Part shown: positions 6,135-14,307 of the stretch, piece after piece
Layout: each line of letters begins with the position of its first letter
Position numbering within the stretch: the stretch's first letter is position 1
Source of the DNA: a virus
IMG/VR virus record: IMGVR_UViG_3300044695_002412
Location: 1-43,516 of that record
DNA length: 43,516 nucleotides
Reading direction: 5' to 3' (one strand)
The notes under the pieces: model-generated
Database searches by the model: none
What the model was told of the DNA's origin: nothing
The model's input: the letters and a program-made list of their open reading frames with translations, nothing else
Translations under genes and position numbers: made by a program

Positions 6135-6572
6135 ATGGAAGGAAAAATACTACTAAAAACACTTACTGAAAAGTCAGTAATCTCTGCCGGCAAGAATGCA
6201 GGTTCTACTGTAGCAGAACTCATAATGCGGTCAAAGATCTCACTGATTTACATGTATTTTCATTACGGTAATATAACTTTTACCAAGGCTGTTCTTGAAC
6301 AGCTCAACATCAGAGAAGAAGATTATATACAGAAGCCAGGTAAAGATCCTGAAAAGTTTGACTATTATCAGAACAGAAATCTGTATGTATCTACCAAGTC
6401 ATTAATAAAAACCAAATCTGGTAATAATAAAGAACCTAATAAGGCAGGTATTCTAGCAGCTATGTCTACTAGATCAAAAGGTTATTTCAGATCTAAGTAC
6501 AAAGCTCTTATAGAAAGAGAAAGAAAAACCTTTAGTAAAGGAGCTTTACAAAGAATAAACCAAGGTCACTAA
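6135..6572 (+). CDS. Hypothetical protein, 145 aa
   Basis: The ATG at 6135 is chosen because the longer frame starting at 6024 lies inside the tmRNA. The protein is basic and mostly helical with a Lys/Arg-rich C-terminus (KYKALIERERKTF), suggesting nucleic-acid binding. No family is recognised. Confidence 0.7.
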   Translation: MEGKILLKTLTEKSVISAGKNAGSTVAELIMRSKISLIYMYFHYGNITFTKAVLEQLNIREEDYIQKPGKDPEKFDYYQNRNLYVSTKSLIKTKSGNNKEPNKAGILAAMSTRSKGYFRSKYKALIERERKTFSKGALQRINQGH

Positions 6573-6596
6573 TCACTTTTAAAACATCACAAGCTT

Positions 6597-6791
6597 ATGA
6601 ACTTATGCCCTATTTGTAACCAGCCTTATGTGCCTGTAGATGTACACGGTCACGTACAGTGCAGTATTTGTAAAAGTAATATCCAACCATGCTGTCAGGG
6701 AGACACCTGTAACATGGATTATCTAGAAGACAAGGGACCTGCGTATGACTCTGCCGGGTTTCATGAAACAGATAGAGATGGAACAAACTAA
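6597..6791 (+). CDS. Small zinc-ribbon protein, 64 aa
   Basis: The pattern CPICNQPYVPVDVHGHVQC-SICK-NIQPCCQG contains CxxC, CxxC and a CC pair, typical of a short zinc ribbon seen as a conserved small protein in many phages. The metal-binding prediction is from Cys spacing; function is unknown. Confidence 0.75.
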   Translation: MNLCPICNQPYVPVDVHGHVQCSICKSNIQPCCQGDTCNMDYLEDKGPAYDSAGFHETDRDGTN

Positions 6792-7053
6792 CCAATTGTT
6801 TATATGCAGCTGTCATAGTACAGAACATCAAATGGTCATGTATAAATCAGATGGAACAGAATGGTTTCCACCAGAAGTGTATGTACACGTACACCTAGTA
6901 AGACGTTCTTTCTGGTACCGTCTCAAGTACGGTCTGAAATACATCTTTGGATATAAATCCAGATACGGTGCATGGGATGAGTTTATACTTGATAACTCTC
7001 ACGTCAAAGATCTTGAACAAGTAATCCAACATCTAAAAGATGAAACAGTATAA
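6778..7053 (+). CDS. Hypothetical protein with CxCxxxEH motif, 91 aa
   Basis: The ATG at 6778 is preferred to in-frame starts at 6745 and 6763 because the conserved part begins NQLFICSCHSTEHQ. It overlaps the upstream gene by 14 bases. A central basic-aromatic stretch (SFWYRLKYGLKYIFGYKS) precedes a short helix. It resembles a small conserved phage protein of unknown role. Confidence 0.7.
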   Translation: MEQTNQLFICSCHSTEHQMVMYKSDGTEWFPPEVYVHVHLVRRSFWYRLKYGLKYIFGYKSRYGAWDEFILDNSHVKDLEQVIQHLKDETV

Positions 7054-7624
7054 ACCACTTCCAATTCCTAAAGACTCAGCCTGGGAAAGAAACAAATGGT
7101 TACGTTATGTACCCATATGGCTTAAACAGTTCTTACAAGGACTGCGTAACATCATTAGATGGATGCCAACCATCTACAAAGACAGACACTGGGACCATAG
7201 TTTTATAACTGATATACTTCAGAAAAAGCTTGAGTTTACAAGAGAAGAATTAGTAAACGCAAACAGATTTGTTGGCGTAGAAGCTGTTAACAAAGACATT
7301 ACTCTAGCTCTAAACTTATTGGAACGTATTAAACACAGCTACTATGAACTTGAAATGTCTGAGTACATCAAAAAGTCATACGACTTTGTACCGGCTGATG
7401 TTACTGGTGAGTATGTCACTATGGAATCAACCATCCTAGAAGACAATCTTGAAGACTATCTGGCTAAATATAAACGTACGGCCAAGAAACTTCGTAAGAA
7501 ATACAAACTAAAAGTAGCAGATACAGAAAAACTAGCTTTTAGAGTATCTGATTACAACCAACAAAAGTGTGAGCGTATCTTTTGGAAGCTCATCCATTAT
7601 AAACTAAACCACTGGTGGGACTAA
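7040..7624 (+). CDS. Conserved phage hypothetical protein, 194 aa
   Basis: It overlaps the upstream gene by 14 bases. After a basic N-terminus comes WMPTIYKDRHWDHSFITDILQKKLEF (about residues 41-66) and a long helical, Lys-rich region ending in IFWKLIHYKLNHWWD. This layout recurs in unnamed phage proteins; no function is known to me. Confidence 0.75.
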   Translation: MKQYKPLPIPKDSAWERNKWLRYVPIWLKQFLQGLRNIIRWMPTIYKDRHWDHSFITDILQKKLEFTREELVNANRFVGVEAVNKDITLALNLLERIKHSYYELEMSEYIKKSYDFVPADVTGEYVTMESTILEDNLEDYLAKYKRTAKKLRKKYKLKVADTEKLAFRVSDYNQQKCERIFWKLIHYKLNHWWD

Positions 7625-7633
7625 ATCAATCTT

Positions 7634-8179
7634 ATGACAGAAGAAAAATATGAAGAGATTAAGAAAGGATATCTTGACAATATCAAGAGATATATGCTTT
7701 CTGTAGGAGATCTATTTCCTCATGTCACCGTATTCGGTGCACATAAAGATGGTAATGATAAAGATGCTATCATCCACATCCCCATACCTGACGAGTTTCT
7801 AAAGTCAGAAGACATGAAAGATACTTTCGTTGATGTTGTCTTACCTGGTATAGCTGACGGTATACATGAAAAGTTTATACCTTATGGTGTGGGCTGGGCA
7901 ACAGAAGCTTGGGTCAGAACATCACCTAAAAATGATAAACTTCCAGATAACTGGAAGGATCTCCCAATCAAAAGGGAAGTACTGTTTATCAACCTGGAGT
8001 TTGAACACAAGACAGAAGCAATTGTCTATGATATCAAACGGATGGGTAAACAAGTCAACGAAGAAGGTGACCTAATAGACCAAATTGATCTCATAGAAGA
8101 TCAGACTATGTCAGGTGCTGATAATATAAGCGGAAGGTTTAGCGGATTACTAAGTAAGTTTGTTAAAGCTCATTCTTGA
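7634..8179 (+). CDS. Hypothetical protein, 181 aa
   Basis: It is an acidic alpha/beta protein with no membrane segment or recognised motif. Its 3' end overlaps the convergent integrase gene by 17 bases, so the two transcripts collide here. Confidence 0.7.
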   Translation: MTEEKYEEIKKGYLDNIKRYMLSVGDLFPHVTVFGAHKDGNDKDAIIHIPIPDEFLKSEDMKDTFVDVVLPGIADGIHEKFIPYGVGWATEAWVRTSPKNDKLPDNWKDLPIKREVLFINLEFEHKTEAIVYDIKRMGKQVNEEGDLIDQIDLIEDQTMSGADNISGRFSGLLSKFVKAHS

Positions 8180-9032
8180 TCTTCCTGACTCGTTCCAATT
8201 CACGCAACGTTTCATTAACAGCATAATGTTTTTTGGCCATCTGCACAGAGTGAGAGTTATGCTTAGCTGCCTCTATAAGAGATAGCTCAGATGATACTTC
8301 ATCTGTATTAAGATGCTTCAAACTATACAGATCTGCTGTAATGTCAAGTTTATCCTTTACATGACGTTTCCACCTGCGGGTAACCTGTTCTGGACGAATA
8401 GGTTTACCACCAGGTAATAAGCCTATAGAAAATATATAACCGGATATGTGATTACCAATCTGTTCCCTCCAGAAGGGCAGGGCTATTTCCTTAATTACCT
8501 TGGTTACCCAGCGTTTCTTTCGTCCCTTTTTGACAAAGACCTGGTAATATCCTTTATCTAAGTGTATGTTTTCTATACGTAAATCAAGTAGCTCAGTACG
8601 CCTGGCACCAGAGTGAAAGAAGATTTGTATGAATCTTAAGAAGACCGGGTCGGTTTCTTTTAAGTGTTCTATCAGTAATTTTCTTTGTTCTAGCGTCAGA
8701 ACGGTACGCACAACCTCATCTTCCTGCTTTTTACGGAGTTGTAATACTGGATTATTTTCTATCAGTTCGTACTCCATAAGCTGTTCAAACAGCATGCCCA
8801 GGTAGGTTCTGTATGCGTTCCAGCTACGAGCAGAAAGATTTCTATCTTGCTCACACTGATCCATTATCAAACGAACATGCTTACGCGTTATACGATGTGC
8901 TTCTATCTGATTATATCCCAGAGCCCGTATAGAAAGTTGGATATATTTCAATGAAGAAGCCACACACTCTCGGGTATGTGGCTCCACTTTTAGCTTTGAA
9001 AAAGCGTAATCTAAAGATTTCGTAAGAAACAT
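8163..9032 (-). CDS. int: Tyrosine recombinase, phage integrase, 289 aa
   Basis: An N-terminal SAM-like core-binding domain (residues 1-100) precedes a catalytic domain. Visible catalytic residues are R144 in HSGARRTELL, a Lys in KGRKKRW (about 169-175), H261 in NSHSVQMAKKHY and the nucleophile Y270. In box II the usual HxLRH is YSLKH (236-240), so the second Arg is Lys239 and the first His is Tyr. The gene points away from an attP 26 bases upstream of its start, the usual arrangement of site-specific phage integrases that target tRNA genes. Confidence 0.9.
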   Translation of the reverse strand: MFLTKSLDYAFSKLKVEPHTRECVASSLKYIQLSIRALGYNQIEAHRITRKHVRLIMDQCEQDRNLSARSWNAYRTYLGMLFEQLMEYELIENNPVLQLRKKQEDEVVRTVLTLEQRKLLIEHLKETDPVFLRFIQIFFHSGARRTELLDLRIENIHLDKGYYQVFVKKGRKKRWVTKVIKEIALPFWREQIGNHISGYIFSIGLLPGGKPIRPEQVTRRWKRHVKDKLDITADLYSLKHLNTDEVSSELSLIEAAKHNSHSVQMAKKHYAVNETLRELERVRKIKNEL

Positions 9033-9057
9033 GGTTAACTTTTTTAGTAGTTATACC

Positions 9058-9155
9058 ACGTAACTCATTGATAATCAAGTGGGAGTTGACGGGATCGAAC
9101 CGCCGACCCTCTGCTTGTAAGGCAGATGCACACGTTGATAATCAATTAGTTACGT
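9058..9155. other. attP: Phage attachment site attP with tRNA-Val(UAC) 3' fragment
   Basis: On the minus strand 9080-9130 reads as the anticodon arm (loop CUUACAA, anticodon UAC), variable loop, T arm (GGCGGTTCGATCCCG) and acceptor 3' strand of a tRNA-Val. The D arm and 5' acceptor strand are absent, so it is not a working tRNA. It is framed by inverted 21-bp arms, ACGTAACTCATTGATAATCAA (9058-9078) and its near complement (9135-9155), matching at 19 of 21 positions. This is expected for an attP whose crossover restores the host tRNA gene. Confidence 0.85.
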
Positions 9156-9249
9156 AGGCTTATTAACAGAAAACGTACATGTAAATATACAAAATCTAAT
9201 AATCCTGTGAAAAGATGTAATTTTGTTTTGGTCTAAAAAGAAGAACTTT

Positions 9250-9606
9250 ATGGCACACAAACGTCTTTCACATGATCAGGTAGAACAGATGAAACTGATG
9301 GTTAAAAACGGTAATTCTCCTGAAGATATAGCCAAACATTTTGGAGTAGCTATTTCATCCGTACACAATTATAAAGCTAGGTTTAAAGCTGATGGGTTTA
9401 AATTCCCTTCAGTTAGAGGTAAACGTCCTACTGGTTCAGTAGAAACAATAAGACCAGTTTCTAATGCTACAGGACAAATTAGCTCATCATCTCAACAGAT
9501 AAATTCTGAAGAGTATAATTTTATAGTTAACGGAACCTCTGTTAAAATATCTGGCCATGCTAAAAATATTAACATAAATAAAGATAGCATGGAAATCAAC
9601 TTCTAA
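9250..9606 (+). CDS. HTH protein with beta-tail domain, 118 aa
   Basis: The start at 9250 (MAHKRLSHDQVEQM) is chosen over an upstream ATG at 9223. Residues about 7-43 form a helix-turn-helix of the resolvase/transposase type (NGNSPEDIAKHFGVAISSVHNYKARF). A Ser/Gln linker leads to a C-terminal beta tail (NFIVNGTSVKISGHAKNINI). The same plan recurs in the next gene. It is probably a small DNA-binding regulator. Confidence 0.75.
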   Translation: MAHKRLSHDQVEQMKLMVKNGNSPEDIAKHFGVAISSVHNYKARFKADGFKFPSVRGKRPTGSVETIRPVSNATGQISSSSQQINSEEYNFIVNGTSVKISGHAKNININKDSMEINF

Positions 9607-9660
9607 ACTAGTACACATACTAGTTAAAGCAAGCCGTGATAAAATATCACGGTTTTTTTT
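9605..9660 (+). terminator. Hairpin pair and terminator
   Basis: AACTAGT/ACTAGTT (9605-9625) is followed by CCGTGATA/TATCACGG (9634-9652) and eight T residues. The second hairpin is a classic terminator between the two HTH paralogues. Confidence 0.85.
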
Positions 9661-9685
9661 ATTTCAAAATCTAATATCCTAGAAC

Positions 9686-10033
9686 ATGTTTACAAGTAAA
9701 GTAGACTCAAACACTCAGCAAGAAGTAAATAAAATGCTGGTTAGTGGTGAAAAACTAAGTGACGTAGCTTCAGTATCCGGATTAAGTTATGCTCAAGTAT
9801 CTTATATCCGAAAGAAACTAGTAAAAGCAGGAGCCCTGCAACCGTTGTACAGAACAGCGAGGAAAAAAAGAGCTACACGTCAAACAAAGACGAACGCAAC
9901 AACAAATCAAACTATCGTTAACCCGTCATCTACTAATCAAGGATTTAAACTTATGGTTAACGGAACTACACTAGATATTCAAAATGTTAAAAGTGTATAC
10001 GTATCTCCTGAAGTAGTTGACATTAAATACTAA
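9686..10033 (+). CDS. HTH protein with beta-tail domain, 115 aa, paralogue of 9250 gene
   Basis: Residues about 7-42 contain an HTH (MLVSGEKLSDVASVSGLSYAQVSYIRKKL), followed by a basic linker (TARKKRATRQTK) and a C-terminal tail (KLMVNGTTLDIQNVKSVYV) parallel to VNGTSVKI in the upstream protein. The two genes probably arose by duplication and divergence. It is a likely DNA-binding regulator. Confidence 0.75.
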   Translation: MFTSKVDSNTQQEVNKMLVSGEKLSDVASVSGLSYAQVSYIRKKLVKAGALQPLYRTARKKRATRQTKTNATTNQTIVNPSSTNQGFKLMVNGTTLDIQNVKSVYVSPEVVDIKY

Positions 10034-10040
10034 ACACACT

Positions 10041-10211
10041 ATGCTAGAATGGTTGAACAAGCTATTTCCGTGGACCAAGGTAAAAGTACTTGAGCAGGAA
10101 AACAAAGAGCTCAGGGAAAAACTGGTGGAGAGGCAAGAACACATCAACAAAACTAATGCATACTGGAAACGTCGTTTCAACGACCTTATGCGTAGTAAAA
10201 CTACCCACTAA
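10041..10211 (+). CDS. Small coiled-coil protein, 56 aa
   Basis: The start at 10041 is preferred to an upstream in-frame start inside the previous gene. An amphipathic N-terminus (MLEWLNKLFPWTK) is followed by a Glu/Lys heptad-like coiled coil (LEQENKELREKLVERQEHINK). Function unknown. Confidence 0.65.
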   Translation: MLEWLNKLFPWTKVKVLEQENKELREKLVERQEHINKTNAYWKRRFNDLMRSKTTH

Positions 10212-10243
10212 AAATATTATAGCTCTATTATCCATAGTTCTAT

Positions 10244-10284
10244 TTGTAGACCTTTGGTTATGTTAGTTCTACAAGTTAGCTTTA
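10244..10284 (+). promoter_or_regulatory. Promoter with TTGTAGA/GTTCTACAA dyad
   Basis: TTTG (10253-10256), 20 bases and TAGCTTTA (10277-10284) fit the Bacteroidota consensus with one mismatch. TTGTAGACC (10244-10252) and GTTCTACAA (10266-10274) form the inverted motif seen elsewhere. It serves the gene at 10306. Confidence 0.6.
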
Positions 10285-10305
10285 TACTAATATAAATGCT
10301 AACCC

Positions 10306-10566
10306 ATGCTCTACCAGTTACCAAATGGTAAGGTAATTGAGATAAGCACCGAGCAGTATGTTGAAATGTCCGATGAAGAACTGGAATATCTTATTGCATA
10401 TAACTACGGAGACGTCATGGAAGATCCATGGTTTGGATCCGTCCTTAGTAAGAAAGATAACACCATATCAGAAGATATATTAGATGTAGCACCGGACTTA
10501 ACTGACATACCTGATACAGATAAGATATCCTATAGTGATATAGACTATAATCCTGAAGAGGACTAA
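10306..10566 (+). CDS. Acidic small phage protein, 86 aa
   Basis: The N-terminal segment MLYQLPNGKVIEISTEQY followed by EMSDEELEYLIAYNYG is the kind of opening seen in small acidic proteins of many large phages. The C-terminal half is a disordered Asp/Glu-rich tail. Function is unknown. Confidence 0.75.
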   Translation: MLYQLPNGKVIEISTEQYVEMSDEELEYLIAYNYGDVMEDPWFGSVLSKKDNTISEDILDVAPDLTDIPDTDKISYSDIDYNPEED

Positions 10567-10591
10567 CTTCTTTATTATTCAAGTAATCAAG

Positions 10592-10626
10592 CCCCTGGGG
10601 ACTAACTGTCCTTGGGGGTTTTATTT
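10592..10626 (+). terminator. Rho-independent terminator
   Basis: A CCCC...GGAC arm pairs with GTCC...GGGG across TAACT with an internal mismatch, followed by a T-rich tail (10619-10629). Confidence 0.65.
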
Positions 10627-10650
10627 TTTAATCAACTAAAATACCTAACA

Positions 10651-11118
10651 ATGGGTAAAGTAGTAGTTTCAGCCGATCAAAACGGTAATGTGATTGGCAT
10701 ATCAGAAAACAATCCCGAGTACGGTTACGTACGTGTAGAGCAGACTGGAAGTTTTATCAATGACCAAGGTTGGCTCCGTATCAGCAGACGTTCTGCATTA
10801 ATCAAAGGTCTTGTAAAAGACTTAGTAGAAACCGGTTTTTCTGCAGGCCAGGAAATTCCAGGTAAGATTGTAGTTATAGAGTCTTTGACTCCATTTAACT
10901 CAGAGAATCCTGAAAGAGATCTCAAGATTGCAGGTGATACAGGTGTAATATGCCGCTATGATGATCAGCCTATTTATCGTCAAAGCTTCTATACATCTAA
11001 CTTGAATGCTAATGACCAGTTCATTGTGCATACTAACTCACAGGAAATCAAAGAAGTACAAGCAGCACAACGTTCTATTTCTGCATTAACCTTAAAAACT
11101 GAAGCAGTTCAGTTATAA
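10651..11118 (+). CDS. Hypothetical beta-rich protein, 155 aa
   Basis: The start at 10651 is used because the in-frame ATG at 10612 overlaps the upstream terminator. The product begins MGKVVVSADQNGNVIG and is beta-rich with repeated short strands; an OB-like or small-barrel fold is possible. It stands alone between two terminators, suggesting high, separately controlled expression. No family is recognised. Confidence 0.7.
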   Translation: MGKVVVSADQNGNVIGISENNPEYGYVRVEQTGSFINDQGWLRISRRSALIKGLVKDLVETGFSAGQEIPGKIVVIESLTPFNSENPERDLKIAGDTGVICRYDDQPIYRQSFYTSNLNANDQFIVHTNSQEIKEVQAAQRSISALTLKTEAVQL

Positions 11119-11138
11119 TAGTTAGCATAAAAACAACT

Positions 11139-11168
11139 AAAAGCCCGGGAGAAATCCTGGGCTTTTTT
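11139..11168 (+). terminator. Rho-independent terminator with GAAA loop
   Basis: AAAGCCCGGGA and TCCTGGGCTTT pair across GAAA, followed by T residues. Confidence 0.85.
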
Positions 11169-11169
11169 C

Positions 11170-11219
11170 TTGTAGAACTCGTATAAATTCTCTAACTTCA
11201 CCTCTCTAATTTGTAGAAC
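11170..11219 (+). promoter_or_regulatory. Promoter with direct TTGTAGAAC repeats
   Basis: TTG (11170-11172), 20 bases and TAACTTCA (11193-11200) are laid out like the promoter at 4296, sharing the block TTGTAGAACTC and the later TTCTCTAA. TTGTAGAAC occurs at 11170-11178 and again at 11211-11219, the second copy abutting the ATG at 11220. Confidence 0.5.
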
Positions 11220-11735
11220 ATGTACAACCCTAACAAAACCGTTACCGCCAACTCTAAAGGTATTATTATATCCTTCAGAGACTGTAACAAGCACAAGTAC
11301 ATACCCTATCAATCCAAAGCTGTACAAGAAATACAGTTAGGAAAGGCTAAGTACCAACAGCTTGACAGACCTGTGTTTAATAAAACACAACAAAAACTCT
11401 ATGCAGAAACCGTTTATGGACTTACGGTACTATCAGCTGAGCAAATTAAGGAACTCTCCCCTAAACGTAAACATGAGATTATCTCAGTGTACAAACGTGT
11501 ACAACATTTCCTTAATAAGCTGAAACAGGAAGTAATAAACGAGCAGGTGAATGCACTATTGTCTGCATTATTTCACAAGTCATTATTTATTAAACAAATG
11601 TGTGAGGTTAAGTCTTACGATCGTGGGTACAAAGATCGTCACACATTTAAAGAATTAGGACTGACTCAAGAAAAGATTGCTGAGAAGCTAGTTAATGCTG
11701 GCTTATTACCATCAAACTTTTTTGAGTTAGCATAA
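11220..11735 (+). CDS. Hypothetical protein, 171 aa
   Basis: This is a basic, mostly helical protein; the middle region is Lys-rich (LSPKRKHEIISVYKRVQHFLNKLKQEV) and the C-terminal part has a short HTH-like segment (LGLTQEKIAEKLVNAGLLP). It may bind nucleic acid. No family is recognised. It opens an operon running to 14307. Confidence 0.7.
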   Translation: MYNPNKTVTANSKGIIISFRDCNKHKYIPYQSKAVQEIQLGKAKYQQLDRPVFNKTQQKLYAETVYGLTVLSAEQIKELSPKRKHEIISVYKRVQHFLNKLKQEVINEQVNALLSALFHKSLFIKQMCEVKSYDRGYKDRHTFKELGLTQEKIAEKLVNAGLLPSNFFELA

Positions 11736-11748
11736 CTAAATCCGCACT

Positions 11749-11967
11749 ATGGAAACCATATTTATAACTAATGGAGATGTACGGCTTGTTCTTGTTCCCA
11801 AGAATGAGCTAGATAGAATACTTCTATCCAAACTGACTGAATCAGGTCCTGTATCTCTGGAATTGATTAGTCAACCTATAGGTATCCTGGGGCAGTCTGT
11901 AAAAGATGCCCTGGTTCTTCAACCTAAAATACAGCATGATGCTACTGACAAAAACCAAGATCTGTAA
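11749..11967 (+). CDS. Hypothetical small protein, 72 aa
   Basis: A small alpha/beta protein with no recognised motif. Its 3' end overlaps the HNH gene by 32 bases in another frame. Confidence 0.6.
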   Translation: METIFITNGDVRLVLVPKNELDRILLSKLTESGPVSLELISQPIGILGQSVKDALVLQPKIQHDATDKNQDL

Positions 11968-12328
11968 TGGCTGCAGTCAAAGCAAAGTAATATGGAAATC
12001 CCATGGTAAAGACAAGTACTGTAAAGAGTGCTGGTATACTATGGAAAAGCCTAAGTCTATCTCACCTGTCTCTAAAAAAAGACGGGTTGAGATGGACGAA
12101 TATTCCAAAAAACGTGACTTGTTTCTAATAGCCAATCCTACCTGCCATGCTAAACTAGTTGGATGTACCAGTAAAGCTACTGATGTACACCATATGATGG
12201 GACGTGTAGGAGATAACTATTTAAACATGTCTACCTGGAAAGCACTTTGTAGAAACTGCCACAGATGGGTAGAAGAAAACCCAGAAGAAGCTAAGGAACT
12301 TGGTTTATCTGATAACAGATTAAACTAA
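11936..12328 (+). CDS. HNH endonuclease-like protein with zinc ribbon, 130 aa
   Basis: An N-terminal zinc-knuckle (CNGCSQ...CKECW, about residues 8-31) is followed by a C-terminal HNH-type core with DVHHMMGR and CRNCHRWVEENP (about 85-117). The double-His and CxxC placing fits the NinG/HNH group of phage nucleases. The start at 11936 is chosen because upstream residues lie in the preceding gene. It may process recombination intermediates or nick DNA. Context with an SF2 helicase supports a DNA-metabolism role. Confidence 0.75.
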   Translation: MMLLTKTKICNGCSQSKVIWKSHGKDKYCKECWYTMEKPKSISPVSKKRRVEMDEYSKKRDLFLIANPTCHAKLVGCTSKATDVHHMMGRVGDNYLNMSTWKALCRNCHRWVEENPEEAKELGLSDNRLN

Positions 12329-12334
12329 TTATTT

Positions 12335-12817
12335 ATGGAACAAAGACTAATAGGACACGTAGGAGTAGACTCAGGTCAGCTTCTGTTATGTGATCCCTGT
12401 TATATAGACTCTGAATGGAACAAAGAAGACTTTGAGGACATCAGAGTATATATGCATAAAACTACTGGAGATATTCTTCAGTACCGTGTGGACTTTCCAC
12501 ACTATGAAGCTATCATTGATCAGTACGGCAAGACGATGAACGAGCTTAACGCTACTGGTGAGTGGGAATCTCAAAAGTATTACCACGCACCAAAGCATCC
12601 GTTCAGTTATAATGCTTGTGCTAAAGCCACGCTATCAGATGAAGGTTACGGACAGTTAAACTTTAATCTGGGTCATCCTGGTGTAGGTGTAGCATTCCGT
12701 ACAGCTTTTGGTGATGGTATGTATCCAGTTTTAGCAACTTATGATAATAACGGATACCTAGTAAAAGTAGAAGTAGTATTCCAAGACGATTACGAAGAAG
12801 ATAATAACTATGAGTAA
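12335..12817 (+). CDS. DUF4241-like phage protein, 160 aa
   Basis: The N-terminal GVDSGQLLLCDPCYID and the C-terminal GVGVAFRTAFGDGMYPVLATYD resemble the conserved ends of DUF4241-type proteins, which recur in phages and bacteria without a firm biochemical role. It overlaps the SF2 helicase gene by eight bases, indicating translational coupling. Confidence 0.6.
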   Translation: MEQRLIGHVGVDSGQLLLCDPCYIDSEWNKEDFEDIRVYMHKTTGDILQYRVDFPHYEAIIDQYGKTMNELNATGEWESQKYYHAPKHPFSYNACAKATLSDEGYGQLNFNLGHPGVGVAFRTAFGDGMYPVLATYDNNGYLVKVEVVFQDDYEEDNNYE

Positions 12818-13934
12818 ACGTAACGAAATCCAGCAGCAAGCCTTAGATATAGCCGTAAAGCAAAGACGTGTAGGCCTAGGTATATCCATGGGAGTTGGTA
12901 AAACTCTTATAGGATTACGCTACATAGATCACTTTCAGAAAACAAATATGGATAAGCTAAATGTGCTGATTGTAGCCCCTAAACTTAGCATATTTGATAC
13001 TTGGAAGACAGACGCAGAAAAGTTTGGCATAGATATAGAGTCTGCTGATTACACAACATATTTGTCGTTACACAAGCAGAACCCGCATAACTATGATCTC
13101 ATTGTACTAGATGAGTGTCATAGTTTATTAGATACACACGAAACTTTCTTAGCTAACTACAAAGGAAGAATACTTGGATTAACAGGTACTCCACCTAGGT
13201 ACGGAAATACTGAGAAAGGTCAAATGGTAGCAAAGTACTGTCCTATACTTTATAAGTACATTACTGATGACGCTATTGGTGATGATATTCTAAATGATTA
13301 TAGAATCATCGTACACAAGATGCCGCTCAATCTTATAACCAATCTACTTGTTAAAGTAAAAAACAATGATTTCTACACTTCTGAAAAGAAAAGTTATGAC
13401 TACTGGAGCAAACGTATTGTAGAAGCCCAGACCAAGAAGCAAGAACAGATAGCATCTGTTATGCGGATGAGAGTTATGATGGACTTTAGAACAAAAGAAA
13501 CTTACGCTAAGTATTTACTTAACGAAATAGAAGACAAGTGTATCGTCTTTTGTAACACGCAGGCTCAAGCAGATAGAATCTGTAGGTACAGTGTACACTC
13601 AGAAAATCCAGATGCCGAAGCTAATCTTGAGATGTTTAAGAGAGATAGGATCAACGAACTCTCTTGTGTATTACAGCTTAATGAAGGTGTAAACATCCCT
13701 AATCTCAGAGCCGGAATCATTATGCATGCATATGGTAACGAACGAAAGTCATCCCAAAGAATAGGAAGACTACTAAGACTTAACCCAGATGATACAGCTA
13801 TCATACACATACTTTGCTATTCTGGCACAGTAGACGAACGCTGGGTTGCAGAAGCTCTTAGAGATCTAGATCCTAGAAAAATCAAATATCACGAAGTAAA
13901 AGTATCCGACTATGAACCTACACTTCACAGGTAA
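12810..13934 (+). CDS. SF2 DNA helicase (DEAD/SNF2-type), 374 aa
   Basis: Motif I is GISMGVGKT (residues 24-32), motif II is DECH (101-104), motif III is GLTGTPP (123-129) and motif VI is QRIGRLLR near residue 320. The two RecA-like lobes make up almost the whole protein, similar to the compact UvsW/SSL2-like helicases of phages. Such enzymes remodel replication forks and recombination intermediates. It overlaps both neighbours, so it is translated within a tight operon. Confidence 0.9.
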   Translation: MSKRNEIQQQALDIAVKQRRVGLGISMGVGKTLIGLRYIDHFQKTNMDKLNVLIVAPKLSIFDTWKTDAEKFGIDIESADYTTYLSLHKQNPHNYDLIVLDECHSLLDTHETFLANYKGRILGLTGTPPRYGNTEKGQMVAKYCPILYKYITDDAIGDDILNDYRIIVHKMPLNLITNLLVKVKNNDFYTSEKKSYDYWSKRIVEAQTKKQEQIASVMRMRVMMDFRTKETYAKYLLNEIEDKCIVFCNTQAQADRICRYSVHSENPDAEANLEMFKRDRINELSCVLQLNEGVNIPNLRAGIIMHAYGNERKSSQRIGRLLRLNPDDTAIIHILCYSGTVDERWVAEALRDLDPRKIKYHEVKVSDYEPTLHR

Positions 13935-14307
13935 ATATATAAAACAAAACGGACGTTTGGAGTTTAGTACACTAGCTGCCTCTAAACAGTTTGAACTGTT
14001 TGTATCACATATACCTGAAGGACAGATCGTAGAAGTATTCTATGAAGAACAACACGATGATGGTACCCTACCACAGTTAGCTAAACTGCATGTATTAATC
14101 AAGCAACTTTCTGCACACGTAGGTGAGACCGTAGAAAATATGAAATTGTTAGTGAAAGATAGAGCAGGTTTGTGTATAGCCAGGGAAGTATCTGGAAAAG
14201 AATACTTCTTAGCCAAAAGCTTTTCAGAGTGTTCTAAAGAAGAACTCTCCCTGGCAATACAAGCTGCTATGGAAATAGGAGAAAATGTTGGCTTTACTCT
14301 TTGGTAA
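13912..14307 (+). CDS. Hypothetical protein, possible NinB/Orf-like recombination factor, 131 aa
   Basis: The segment LAKLHVLIKQLSAHVGETVENMKLLVKDRAGLC (about residues 56-88) resembles the central helical part of small phage recombination mediators of the NinB type. The match is by general pattern only. It overlaps the helicase gene by 23 bases and closes this plus-strand operon. Confidence 0.6.
   Translation: MNLHFTGKYIKQNGRLEFSTLAASKQFELFVSHIPEGQIVEVFYEEQHDDGTLPQLAKLHVLIKQLSAHVGETVENMKLLVKDRAGLCIAREVSGKEYFLAKSFSECSKEELSLAIQAAMEIGENVGFTLW

Noticed and set aside
9080-9130. A functional tRNA-Val gene
   Set aside because: Only the anticodon arm to the 3' end is present; the bases upstream do not form a D arm or 5' acceptor strand. 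It is an attP fragment.
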